In this document: piece by piece, positions 1-7,542 of the stretch | Position numbering within the stretch: the stretch's first letter is position 1 | Layout of the letters: each line of letters opens with the position of its first letter | Assembly (NCBI GenBank): GCA_017302015.1 | Contig: JAFLEE010000041.1 | Coordinates: 1-44,171, forward strand | DNA: 44,171 nucleotides | Direction of reading: 5' to 3' | Origin: Spirochaetota bacterium | GTDB taxonomy: Bacteria; Spirochaetota; UBA12135; COTS27; JAFLEE01 | The notes under the pieces: model-generated | The model's database searches: none | What the model was told of the DNA's origin: nothing | What the model saw: only the letters and a program-made list of their open reading frames with translations | Made by a program: the position numbers and the translations under genes

Positions 1-110
1 CGCGCCGAGCTCGTCATCGTTGACATAAAAAAGCCAGCGTGCTAGCATCTGGGAAGTGACGCGCAGAGAGGTCTGCGGGTGGCTTTTTTAAATCGGAACG
101 CCCGGCTTTT

Positions 111-2483
111 TTGATCGGTGTGGGCAGCTCTGAAAAAATTGCCACGTCAATCGGCGACGATCTGGTTAAATATGGCCGCCTGCTCACACGAATCGATCGA
201 GATAAGATAGCCGATTTGATCAAATTGAAGCTCCACATTGAAAAGCAGATGAAGGAGTATATTGCTAGAACCGAGCGGATTCTCTTCGAGGGGAAAGCGC
301 ATTTTACCGAACGGCTCATGCAAAATAATGAAACCATTGTTCCCCGAACAGAATGGTTGTCACAATGGTTTTCACTGAAGAATGAGGTGAGTAGTCCCCG
401 GACGTATTTAAGTCTTTGGCGTTCCGGACAGGCGCCCCTTTCTTACATGAAGTCAAAGTATAAGGTTTTAGCGGGTGTGAAAACCCCCAAGGGGCCCCGA
501 AACCGGGAACTCTATACAGCCCTGAAAGCCCCTTTTCCAAACCCAAAATTGCAATACATTTGGGAGGAATTGCTCGATGGGGGTTCCACTTGGCCCTACC
601 TTTGGTTACCACCGACCCGGCCGTATTATCCGTCCCATGGGATCTACAATGAAAAGACGGTAGATAACACGAAGGTGAGAAAGGGCCTGGTTTTCTCATC
701 ATGGAATTTTGTGCCTACGTTGATTGCGGCTGAACTTTCAAATGAAATCTCGAAAGGTCATTCGAAGGGGCCTAAACACGCCTTAAAAGAAGGCACGGGC
801 CTTTGGGCTAGGTTTTGGCATCCGAGCCCTTATCTGTGCAATGTCATCAAACACGATTTCTTTTCGAGTCGACAAGGGTTGAGTTTTGATGAATTAATGC
901 GTTCAGCCATCGAGGTTATAAAGAAGGACCTTGATAAACGACAGTGGGCGGATACTGGCAGAGCCCTGTCCGGCTGGCAAGCACTGATTCATCTCGATTT
1001 CGAAGGAAAAAGCAGTAAGATAGATAAGGATCTGCTCAGTGTCATCACCGGCACAAAATCACGTTTCCCCCTGCGAGAGTCTAAAAACACCCCCATCGTC
1101 GTTTCACAAAAGCTCAGCGAGTACAAAAGCACTTCTAAAAATGCATATTCGAAGGACTTGTTGAGTTTTCTGGCCAAAACCGCGCTCCTTTCGCCATCGG
1201 TATGTTTGTTGCGCGCCCTGATTTCTTCGAGGACAGTGGGGGCTGCACCATCCAGAGATGAAATCAAAATGCTGATGGATTTTTGTGGTCGCCACTGGAA
1301 AGCGTTTTTCAATCGGGAAGGCATCGCTGCCGTAATCAACTCGGTCAAGGGCAAGAAGAAATTTCCCGATCGCCTCGAGGCCTACCTTCAAGATGGCAAT
1401 ATCCAGGCGATGTTGGATGAATATACCCACCATGCGGCAGAACCCCGTAAATCGGGGGAAAAAAGCCCAGCGTTAAACCGATTCCTGGTGAAATTATCCC
1501 TGGCACTTGGGTCCCGTAAGTCTTCCCTGACCGTCAAGAAAGGCCACCGTCAGCGTGCTCGGGTAGCCACCGATCGGATCAAGGCTTTCGGGCAGGATGA
1601 AGACCAAAATGATTCCCGGGAGAGTCTGCGGGAGGCCTTCAACAGCCCCTTTTGGCCCTTTGTACTGGTGACCACGTCCGTTGGGCAAGAGGGCCTCGAT
1701 TTCCATCTTTACTGCAAAGAAATTTTCCATTGGAATCTTCCATCAAACCCCATCCAATTCGAACAACGGGAAGGGCGCATTAACCGCTACAGTGCCCTTT
1801 GGGTCCGAGAAGCGGTTTCAAAGGCCTTGCCCGAAAAGGACCATTGGGGCCAGGACCATTGGCGCGGTTTGTTTGATGAAGCAAAGAGATTGGGTGACCG
1901 GTTTGTTCGCCACGGGGTGGGCATCTCGCCACGGTGGAGCTATTCAAAGACAGAAAAAGGACCCAAAGTGAGAGACGTTGGGTATGTCCGTCACGTATTG
2001 GCCATACCGGGTTCCGAAGAGTCCCTGCGATACCAGCAAATGCTTTCGAGCCTCGAGCAGTATCGACTGACGCTCGGCCAGAGCAATCAAGAACAATTTC
2101 TGAAACGACTTAAAGAACTGAACCTAAAGAAAATGGGCTATGATGCCAAAGGATTGATGATCTGCCTGTTTCCTGGTGAGATGGGGGTGCATCGGACTCG
2201 GCTATATAAGGAATTGAAAAAGCCCGAAGATTATGAAAGCCTCTGCGTAGATGCCAACAAACATCTATTGTCGATGGAAGCGGACGCCAAAAAGAAGATA
2301 CAACCATTGGTCACCCGGGCAATTCAGCAGATTCGGGCCGGTGGCAAGAAAGAGAAGGAGGCTTGCACCAAGGCGCTACTTTATTTCATTGATCCCTTCG
2401 ATGAGATTAAGGATTTCACTCCTGGCAGGGGGTGGGATGATGATATTGAGGTATTTCAAAAGGCGTTGATGGTAAAGGGGTAG
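111..2483 (+). CDS. SF2 helicase-like protein, N-terminal half missing
   Basis: The encoded chain (790 residues from a TTG at 111) carries the second half of a superfamily 2 helicase. A motif IV-like segment (GLVFSSWNFVP) lies near residue 193, a motif V-like segment (TTSVGQEGLDFH) at 521-532 and a motif VI-like segment (QREGRINRY) at 552-560. No Walker A or DEAH box is present in this frame. The frame is open upstream only to 60, after a TGA at 57-59. The first bases of the window, in another frame, read ELVIVD, which resembles the start of a motif II; frameshift or deletion in a gene that begins outside the window is therefore possible. Such long helicases often sit in defence or restriction loci, which fits the convergent ATPase gene. 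Base composition is visibly lower in GC than the bulk of the window. The helicase C-terminal assignment is firm; the function and intactness are not. Confidence 0.72.
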   Translation: MIGVGSSEKIATSIGDDLVKYGRLLTRIDRDKIADLIKLKLHIEKQMKEYIARTERILFEGKAHFTERLMQNNETIVPRTEWLSQWFSLKNEVSSPRTYLSLWRSGQAPLSYMKSKYKVLAGVKTPKGPRNRELYTALKAPFPNPKLQYIWEELLDGGSTWPYLWLPPTRPYYPSHGIYNEKTVDNTKVRKGLVFSSWNFVPTLIAAELSNEISKGHSKGPKHALKEGTGLWARFWHPSPYLCNVIKHDFFSSRQGLSFDELMRSAIEVIKKDLDKRQWADTGRALSGWQALIHLDFEGKSSKIDKDLLSVITGTKSRFPLRESKNTPIVVSQKLSEYKSTSKNAYSKDLLSFLAKTALLSPSVCLLRALISSRTVGAAPSRDEIKMLMDFCGRHWKAFFNREGIAAVINSVKGKKKFPDRLEAYLQDGNIQAMLDEYTHHAAEPRKSGEKSPALNRFLVKLSLALGSRKSSLTVKKGHRQRARVATDRIKAFGQDEDQNDSRESLREAFNSPFWPFVLVTTSVGQEGLDFHLYCKEIFHWNLPSNPIQFEQREGRINRYSALWVREAVSKALPEKDHWGQDHWRGLFDEAKRLGDRFVRHGVGISPRWSYSKTEKGPKVRDVGYVRHVLAIPGSEESLRYQQMLSSLEQYRLTLGQSNQEQFLKRLKELNLKKMGYDAKGLMICLFPGEMGVHRTRLYKELKKPEDYESLCVDANKHLLSMEADAKKKIQPLVTRAIQQIRAGGKKEKEACTKALLYFIDPFDEIKDFTPGRGWDDDIEVFQKALMVKG

Positions 2484-2613
2484 AATGACCGCAGGATTTA
2501 TAAAGACAGGTAAATAAACCGAATGCATCAAGTTGATTCATCCTATTATTTTTTTTTCGTTAAGTTGATTATGACTCAATTCCTGTAGCCACGAATTCCG
2601 GTGATGTTTCTTC

Positions 2614-2673
2614 GTTTAATGCTGATTTAAGCCGCAACGCGAAGCGTTGTCGCGCTTGAAATCTTTGTTAGAA
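2614..2673 (-). other. attC-like integron recombination site
   Basis: Read on the minus strand this 60-bp imperfect palindrome starts with TTCTAAC (RYYYAAC-like, 6 of 7), then a spacer, TTCAAGCGCGA, an inner hairpin CAACGC-TTC-GCGTTG, GCGGCTTAA, a second spacer, and ends with ATTAAAC (GTTRRRY-like, 6 of 7). Order, length, the TTCAAGC/GGCTTAA arms and the TTC loop match my memory of the classic 59-base element of aadA-type integron cassettes. It begins five bases after the TAG stop of the minus-strand ATPase gene, exactly where a cassette attC belongs. The oddity is the A replacing the invariant G of the cleaved R' core, so the site may be degenerate. A plain terminator hairpin is the alternative, but no T tract follows. 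Confidence 0.72.
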
Positions 2674-2678
2674 CTCTT

Positions 2679-4256
2679 CTAAAAGATATCACGTTCGAGA
2701 GTACTAAAGGTATTGGTGCCAGGCAAAACGAATGCCGATAGTATGTCGCGCATAAACGCATCAGCATTATTGCCGCATTTAGTTAGTGCCATGAGTTTCT
2801 TTGTTTCCACGTAGATTTCCCCGGACGCGGACTTAATATCATCCGGAGCGTTGCCGCGGGATATGGATCTGGAGAGTGCGTTTTGCTTGATCGCTTGCAC
2901 CAAGGCCCACTTTGTGGGGTCAATGGATTCTACAAACGCTCGTAATACTTCGTCACTGAATAGATAAGATTCAAGATTGCGATCTGTCAGAACCCTGATT
3001 CCCTTCGCATTGAAAGCAGCGACATCTGCAGGCGAGTAGTCATCCCGATCAACAATGCGCAAAATGGCGCTACTCTTCAGGAGAGCCTTCAGCGCAAGAT
3101 AGACTGGATGGTCGTCCTTGACTATGTCATTGCAGGCTCCGCCAGACAGAAACACCGCATCTGGATACTTAACTTGAAAGATTCGCGAGTAGATCTCTGC
3201 GTCGAAGTCTTTTCTGCGAACTCCTGTATAGTCACCTTCACAGATAAATACCTTTCCCGGCGAAACCATCCTCGAGAAGTCACCGAAAGAGACGGACAGA
3301 AATTTCTCCCATAGAACCTTATCCATTCTTGAAGGCGTGAGTACGGTCGGCGTATCGAAGTCTCGATCTGCAAAGTCTAGTATTGCCACCGTGCCCGGGT
3401 TAGCACCTTCTATTTCTCGTGCTTCCTGCATTATTCCAAAAGAATGGGTATTGACCCATAACTGCGATTTTTCCGGCAATACGCTGTAGATCTCACGAAT
3501 CAATGACGCTTGCAGACTCGTATGCATATGCGTCTCTGGTTCATCAATAAAGAAAACAGTGTCTTCGTAGTCATCAAGTTTGATAACTAGGTCCAGGATC
3601 AGATCAAACGCTGCTTTCTCACCCCCAGAAAGATTCTTGTACAAAAACGACTTCACAGCCCCTTTCTCAAACTTGAAAGTGCCATCTGAAAGTGGATCAC
3701 CAATATTGTTAAGTCTCAGATCAGAAAAGACATTCTGCATCGACTGTCGAATCTTTCCGATTAGTTCGATCCGAAGGTCCAGCACAGATACTGCGTCGTA
3801 GGCAGTATCGTAGAGTTTTTCCATTGTATTGTGTATGAGTCTCTGATAGTTACCAGAAACCGCTTGATCATTATCGATGAGCTTGTCGAATTTCAAATTT
3901 TCAGAGGGTGCCCCAACTTTAGTGAAGGAACTAACACTGAAGTCAGGATCGTTTCTATAGGCTGAGCGAAAATACATCGACTTCTTTGAAATAGGGCTTG
4001 ATCCATAAAAGTCAACTTGCACTGCGTTTTGATTATCAAAAGCAACGCCTTGTTCCTTTTGGTAATATGTCATGTCTTGATCTAGGCCAAAACCTGTTGT
4101 CTTTTTGTACCAGCGATAGAAACAATCGAATAGCGAGGATTTTCCGGAACCGTTTGGTCCAACAACGAGAACAAGTTTTGTGGATTCGGGAATACTTCTA
4201 ATCTCGAGGTCAGTGAATCTCTTTATGTTCTTCGCCATCAAGTGTTTGACTTTCAT
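2679..4256 (-). CDS. Fused AAA ATPase and DUF4435/TOPRIM-like protein (PARIS-like, single chain)
   Basis: This 525-residue protein joins two modules. Residues 1-300 are an SMC/OLD-type AAA (AAA_15/AAA_21) ATPase: Walker A GPNGSGKSS at 33-41, signature LSGGEK at 209-214, Walker B VFFIDE at 234-239 and an H-loop histidine at 271. Residues 330-450 look like DUF4435, a TOPRIM-related nuclease fold: VFICEGD with Glu340, IVDRD with Asp403 and Asp405, and NLESYL with Glu429. In PARIS anti-phage systems the ATPase (AriA) and DUF4435 effector (AriB) are usually separate but fused versions are known; OLD nucleases have a similar plan. The start is an ATG with GAGGAG about eight bases upstream. An attC-like site follows the stop, and GC content is low, both pointing to horizontal acquisition. 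Domain assignments are solid; anti-phage function is inferred. Confidence 0.85.
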   Translation of the reverse strand: MKVKHLMAKNIKRFTDLEIRSIPESTKLVLVVGPNGSGKSSLFDCFYRWYKKTTGFGLDQDMTYYQKEQGVAFDNQNAVQVDFYGSSPISKKSMYFRSAYRNDPDFSVSSFTKVGAPSENLKFDKLIDNDQAVSGNYQRLIHNTMEKLYDTAYDAVSVLDLRIELIGKIRQSMQNVFSDLRLNNIGDPLSDGTFKFEKGAVKSFLYKNLSGGEKAAFDLILDLVIKLDDYEDTVFFIDEPETHMHTSLQASLIREIYSVLPEKSQLWVNTHSFGIMQEAREIEGANPGTVAILDFADRDFDTPTVLTPSRMDKVLWEKFLSVSFGDFSRMVSPGKVFICEGDYTGVRRKDFDAEIYSRIFQVKYPDAVFLSGGACNDIVKDDHPVYLALKALLKSSAILRIVDRDDYSPADVAAFNAKGIRVLTDRNLESYLFSDEVLRAFVESIDPTKWALVQAIKQNALSRSISRGNAPDDIKSASGEIYVETKKLMALTKCGNNADAFMRDILSAFVLPGTNTFSTLERDIF

Positions 4257-4594
4257 TTCATCTCCTCACTGCGTGAAGCGTCCTTCTAAATTGAATTAGG
4301 CAGCATGCTCAACTAAATTGAGCAAGGTTATGCGCACTCAAATATCTATAGGGAAGCGTGCGGCAAAAAATATATTATCTTTTTCGCCCGAATCATGTTC
4401 GCCTCCCTTCCTCAATTCCTCTTTCAATACGGTCAATTGCTGAAAATTAAAATGAAGGAACATTCTGACCTAAAATCAAAGCCAATTCTGGCAATTCCAA
4501 CTCAAGATTCATGATCGGCACGTTTTGAACCCAAAAAAGGTCTTTTTATTAATAACCTAAAAGAATTCGATCAGAAACCCCAAAGCCCCTCTCA
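4257..4594. other. AT-rich intergenic region with a 7-bp hairpin
   Basis: This 338-bp stretch separates the ATPase gene from the small gene next to the sigma factor. It is AT-rich and I see no ORF with coding character. It contains a perfect 7-bp stem TGCTCAA-CTAAA-TTGAGCA (4306-4324) in the leader of the ATPase gene; on the minus strand this includes GTTGAGC, a full match to the integron core GTTRRRY. On the minus strand downstream of the 4595 stop there is a short AGGT/ACCT stem (4538-4558) followed by six T residues, a weak terminator candidate. Confidence 0.45.
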
Positions 4595-4855
4595 CTACCC
4601 CTCCTCCTCATCCCAAATCCTCGAAACCTCCCGCACCGAAGCCATCTCACCTGAAACCCTCCTCCCCAACTCCTCCGTAGCCTCCATCCCCGAATACCCC
4701 TCACTCCGAATTTGAAGCAAATTAGTAAGGATCGCCGTATTAAGAAAATCCTTGGCTAAAGCCTCGGGTATGGAAGCCCCGCTCGCATCGAGATTGACGA
4801 TGCGAAGAAGGAGAGACTTGAGTTCTCGATGAGCCTGGGGGTCGGGATGGTTCAT
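4595..4855 (-). CDS. Small hypothetical protein downstream of ECF sigma factor
   Basis: The ATG at 4855 gives an 86-residue, mostly helical, charged protein (starting MNHPDPQAHRELKSLL, ending WDEEEG). I do not recognise a family and see no signal peptide or membrane segment. The frame stays open to a GTG at 5056, ten bases past the sigma-factor stop, which would add 67 residues rich in Ser, Leu and His that do not look coding; I chose the inner ATG although it lacks a strong ribosome-binding site. It follows the sigma factor gene on the same strand, so co-transcription and a role such as a small regulator of the sigma factor are possible but unproven. Confidence 0.5.
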   Translation of the reverse strand: MNHPDPQAHRELKSLLLRIVNLDASGASIPEALAKDFLNTAILTNLLQIRSEGYSGMEATEELGRRVSGEMASVREVSRIWDEEEG

Positions 4856-5066
4856 GGGTGCTTGGTTTAACAGTGGTGGTGATTTTTTTAATTGATTCCT
4901 TAATCGCCCAAATGAAAGCAGATGATGTCCATGATACGGGATTATAAGTTTTTGGTCAATGGGAAGACATTTTTTATAGCGACCCAAACAAGAACGACTC
5001 AAGTAAAACTTCACCGATCGCAAAGATTCTTCCGGTATCTGACTCGTCGAGTACACTTAAAAATCC

Positions 5067-5708
5067 TCATCCCCCCACCCCACACCCCTCCCTAACCACC
5101 CGCATCGCTCGAAAATAAGCCACCCGCGCCGCCCCCCCGCTCATCCCAAACTCCTCCCCAAGTTCCGAAAACGAAACCCCCTCCTGCCGCCGAAGCAGCA
5201 GCCCCTGATCGCGGGCCGAGAGCCGAGAAAGCGCCGCCTGTAAAAGTTCCATCTCGCGCATCACCGCGTTATTCCCCTGGCCGAGGGAGGCCCCGGGTGT
5301 ATTCGACGACAGCCCGTGGAGAATTTCCACGGCGAAATCGCCAGAGGCCGGATACTCGTCATCCAGGGGAAGGGGAGAGGGCCGGCGCCGCAGGGCGCGT
5401 AAGGTATTCAGGGCATGGTTTCGGGAGAGCCGGCGGATCCAAGTGGAGAGGCGGGCCTTCTGGGGGTTGAAGCGGCCCAATTGGGAGACGATCTTAAAGA
5501 GCACCTCATTGGCGACCTCTTGCCGATCCTCGGGGTCGGGGAGCACGGCGTGAATTTGGGAGTGGATAAGCCGCCCGAAGCGCTTCCAAAGGGTTCGAGG
5601 GGCGGCAGGGTCTCCGGTAAAAAGCCCGCCCGTGCCTGCCTGAGTTTCGGTGCATTCCGGCCCCATTTCTTGCGGAACCATGGGAATTTTGATGATATTC
5701 TGATCCAT
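5067..5708 (-). CDS. ECF-type RNA polymerase sigma factor
   Basis: The 213-residue product has the two-domain layout of an extracytoplasmic-function sigma factor. A sigma-70 region 2 spans roughly residues 40-105, with the region 2.4-like helix STWIRRLSRNHALNTLR that would contact the -10 element. After a variable linker, region 4 (about 150-205) includes LSARDQGLLLRRQEGVSFSELGEEFGMS, a typical -35 binding helix-turn-helix. Region 3 is absent, as expected. The N-terminal 35 residues are a low-complexity extension. The ATG at 5708 has AAGAG about eight bases upstream. No recognisable anti-sigma factor with membrane helices is adjacent; the small gene downstream is the only same-strand neighbour. 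It is divergent to the DUF6266-like gene, whose upstream region has strong repeats. Confidence 0.88.
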   Translation of the reverse strand: MDQNIIKIPMVPQEMGPECTETQAGTGGLFTGDPAAPRTLWKRFGRLIHSQIHAVLPDPEDRQEVANEVLFKIVSQLGRFNPQKARLSTWIRRLSRNHALNTLRALRRRPSPLPLDDEYPASGDFAVEILHGLSSNTPGASLGQGNNAVMREMELLQAALSRLSARDQGLLLRRQEGVSFSELGEEFGMSGGAARVAYFRAMRVVREGCGVGG

Positions 5709-6076
5709 ACGTCACTCTTGAACTGATTTATGATAGATATCGTCAATAAATATCCAAGTTTTTAGTGTTATTCATAAAATACGACAATTAAATTGATCGA
5801 AATAGATAAATATTTGAGTGTCGTCAACTAAAATTTACTTTTTGGTGATTTTTTAACCATCCACCAAGAAATGCAAACGTATTTCACGGGGGAACGGGTA
5901 GGGGAAGGCTCCGTTTCAGCTCCGTATCAGCTCCGTTTCTGCTCCGTTCCGAATCCCTTGTAACGCCCCGGTGTATATAAGGGCAGGAACGAGGGAAAGG
6001 CGGCGCGGCTGCAGCGGCGCTGGGGGAGGCCTCCCCCAAGCCCTTCCCCCGGTCCATAAAACAAAAGGAGCCAAAC
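5709..6076. promoter_or_regulatory. Divergent control region between sigma factor and DUF6266-like gene
   Basis: This 368-bp stretch has no gene. The half next to the sigma factor (5709-5880) is strongly AT-rich and contains TCGTCAA at 5740-5746 and again at 5821-5827. The half next to the + strand gene is GC-rich and holds the 11-bp spaced GCTCCGT boxes described separately, then a TATATAAG element at 5974-5981. No classical -35 lies 17 bp before that TATA-like element. A very GC-rich leader of about 90 bp separates it from the ATG at 6077. Confidence 0.5.
5908..5947 (+). repeat. Four GCTCCGT boxes at 11-bp spacing
   Basis: GCTCCGT occurs at 5908, 5919, 5930 and 5941, each start exactly 11 bp after the last, with mostly TTTC or ATCA spacers. 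The boxes lie on one helical face and end 26 bp before a TATATAAG element. That arrangement is typical of an array of activator or repressor binding sites; which protein binds is unknown. Confidence 0.8.
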
Positions 6077-6703
6077 ATGGCACGTCTCAAACTCAATTTC
6101 GTCCTCTCCGATCTGCGCGACCGGGTGGGCAATGTGGTCTTCTCCAAGTGGAAGGGGGTGAATTACCTGAAAGAGTACACCCCCCACCCGGTGAGCAACT
6201 CGCCCGAACAAATGCAGGTGCGAAGCAATTTCTCGCGCCTCGTCGCCGCCTGGCGCCCCCTCGCCCCGGCCCTGCGCCGCACCTGGGATGCCGCGGCCCA
6301 CGGCCTCGACATGACCGGCTATAACCTCTTCATTGGCGAGAACTCCAAGCATCTCGACAAGGGCGAGCCCATCGAACTATCCCGGGCCTCCCACGGGGAG
6401 CCGCTCACCGGTTTCACCGTGACCCCCCGCACTCCGGGCCAGGGCCTGCAGGTGGCCTTCGCCTACCCCGCCTCGGCATCCGGGCTGCACCTGCTCCTCG
6501 GGGTGCAGAAGGTCGACTCCAATAACGCGCTTTCTCCGGTGGTCTTCACGGATCACGGCGCGGATGCCGTGAGCCCCATCACGGTCTCTTCCCTCGAAGC
6601 CGGCGTGACCTACGTGGTCTACGGCTACCTGGCTAACGGCGATCTCGCCACCGCCACGAGCCTGTCTCCGGCGGTGTCGGGGAGCGCGGCGCCGGGGGCT
6701 TGA
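6077..6703 (+). CDS. DUF6266-like protein of unknown function
   Basis: The 208-residue product starts with a basic, conserved-looking segment (RDRVGNVVFSKWKGVNYLKEY, residues about 14-34) followed by a PxxxNSPEQMQVRSNF stretch. This resembles the N-terminus of DUF6266 proteins, which share a (G/R)KVGN-V-(Y/S)KWKG-(x)-(Y) core and an ALxQRxxF element; I assign it on that similarity. The second half (from about residue 110) is Ala/Val/Thr-rich beta, with a fibronectin-like pattern. No signal peptide or membrane helix is visible. It is monocistronic: a GC-rich hairpin begins 13 bp after the stop. Upstream lie four phased 7-bp boxes and a divergent ECF sigma factor, suggesting tight control. Function unknown. 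Confidence 0.6.
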   Translation: MARLKLNFVLSDLRDRVGNVVFSKWKGVNYLKEYTPHPVSNSPEQMQVRSNFSRLVAAWRPLAPALRRTWDAAAHGLDMTGYNLFIGENSKHLDKGEPIELSRASHGEPLTGFTVTPRTPGQGLQVAFAYPASASGLHLLLGVQKVDSNNALSPVVFTDHGADAVSPITVSSLEAGVTYVVYGYLANGDLATATSLSPAVSGSAAPGA

Positions 6704-6716
6704 CCCATACGGCTGT

Positions 6717-6749
6717 CCCCCTTCCTTCGCCTGGGGCGGAGGGAGGGGG
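6717..6749 (+). terminator. GC-rich hairpin after the DUF6266-like gene
   Basis: CCCCCTTCCTTCGCC pairs with GGCGGAGGGAGGGGG over 15 positions (G-U pairs allowed) with a 3-nt loop. It starts 13 bp past the stop. There is no U-tract, so it may act as an RNA 3'-end stabiliser or terminate poorly. Related hairpins occur at 7487 and 12707. Confidence 0.5.
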
Positions 6750-6847
6750 GGAGCTGGATGATCGCTGTTTTTATATTCGCCCAGTCGGATGATGGCGTTT
6801 TTATCGGGATGAAGGGTAGACTTGAGGAGATCGAAGGGACCCTATCC

Positions 6848-7141
6848 ATGAATCGGGATCAAGTGCTTGATGTTTTGCGCCGCGACGCGAAAGGGCTCAT
6901 GTCCAGCTTCAACCTGGAACATTTGTCCGTATTCGGCTCGGCGGCCCGCGACGAACTCCGGCCCGAGAGCGACATCGACATTCTCGTGGAGTTCAAGGGC
7001 TTACCGACCCTCGCCGCCTATTGCGCCCTTCAAGACCGGCTGACCGGCCTGCTCGGTCGTCGGGTCGATCTCGTGACGGAAAAGGGGCTCAAGCCCAGGG
7101 TGCGGCCGCACGTCGAGAAGGATCTCATCCGTGTCGCATGA
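6848..7141 (+). CDS. mntA: MntA-type nucleotidyltransferase antitoxin
   Basis: The 97-residue product is a minimal nucleotidyltransferase of the MNT family. It contains the signature GSX10DXD: Gly30-Ser31, ten residues, then Asp42-x-Asp44, which bind the NTP and metal. In MntA/HepT modules this enzyme AMPylates the HepT toxin and so neutralises it. I chose the ATG at 6848 because family members start about 30 residues before the GS motif; the frame is open further upstream to 6758 and an ATG at 6809 is possible. The 3' end overlaps the next gene by 11 bp, so translation is coupled. The cassette-like pair is a type VII toxin-antitoxin module. Confidence 0.85.
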   Translation: MNRDQVLDVLRRDAKGLMSSFNLEHLSVFGSAARDELRPESDIDILVEFKGLPTLAAYCALQDRLTGLLGRRVDLVTEKGLKPRVRPHVEKDLIRVA

Positions 7142-7475
7142 CTGGCGGCTTCGCTTAGATGATCTCATCGAGAGCGCCGAAAAGATCGGGCGTCTGGTGG
7201 ATGGAAAAGACCTGGAAACTTTCCAATTGAACGAGGCCATCTTTGATGCCGTTCTTTTTAATCTGCAGGTGATTGGAGAGTCGGTGAAGGGGATCCCTGC
7301 GGAGATCAAGGCTGAAATTCCAGGTCGGGATTGGTCATTGCCGGCGCGATTGCGCGACCTCATCGCGCACCATTATTTCGATTTGGATGCCGGGCTGATT
7401 TGGCACACCGCGAGTGTGGAAATTCCGAAGATTCTTGTGGATGCAAAGATTTTGAAGGAAAAGTACCAGGCTTGA
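7131..7475 (+). CDS. hepT: HepT-like toxin (DUF86)
   Basis: The 114-residue all-helical product belongs to the HEPN superfamily, HepT/DUF86 branch. The ribonuclease motif RX4HXY is present as Arg75-DLIA-His80-His-Tyr82. HepT cleaves RNA and is silenced by AMPylation of the motif tyrosine by MntA. Translation starts at the GTG at 7131, inside the last codons of mntA (11-bp overlap, +1 relative frame); the nearby ATG at 7138 is in a different frame. The length is normal for the family and the catalytic residues are intact, so the pair appears functional. A hairpin follows 12 bp after the stop. Confidence 0.87.
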   Translation: MSHDWRLRLDDLIESAEKIGRLVDGKDLETFQLNEAIFDAVLFNLQVIGESVKGIPAEIKAEIPGRDWSLPARLRDLIAHHYFDLDAGLIWHTASVEIPKILVDAKILKEKYQA

Positions 7476-7486
7476 CCCACCCCCTG

Positions 7487-7519
7487 CCCCTCCCTTCGCC
7501 GAAAGCGAAAGGAGTGGGG
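7487..7519 (+). terminator. GC-rich hairpin after hepT
   Basis: CCCCTCCCTTCGC pairs imperfectly with GCGAAAGGAGTGGGG around a CGAAA loop. It begins 12 bp after the hepT stop and is related in sequence (CCCTTCG arm) to the hairpins at 6717 and 12707. No U-tract follows. Confidence 0.45.
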
Positions 7520-7542
7520 AATTGATTTCGCAATCTTTTCTT

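Noticed and set aside
4856-5056. N-terminal extension of the small gene from a GTG at 5056
   Set aside because: The extra 67 residues lack coding character and no ribosome site precedes the GTG.
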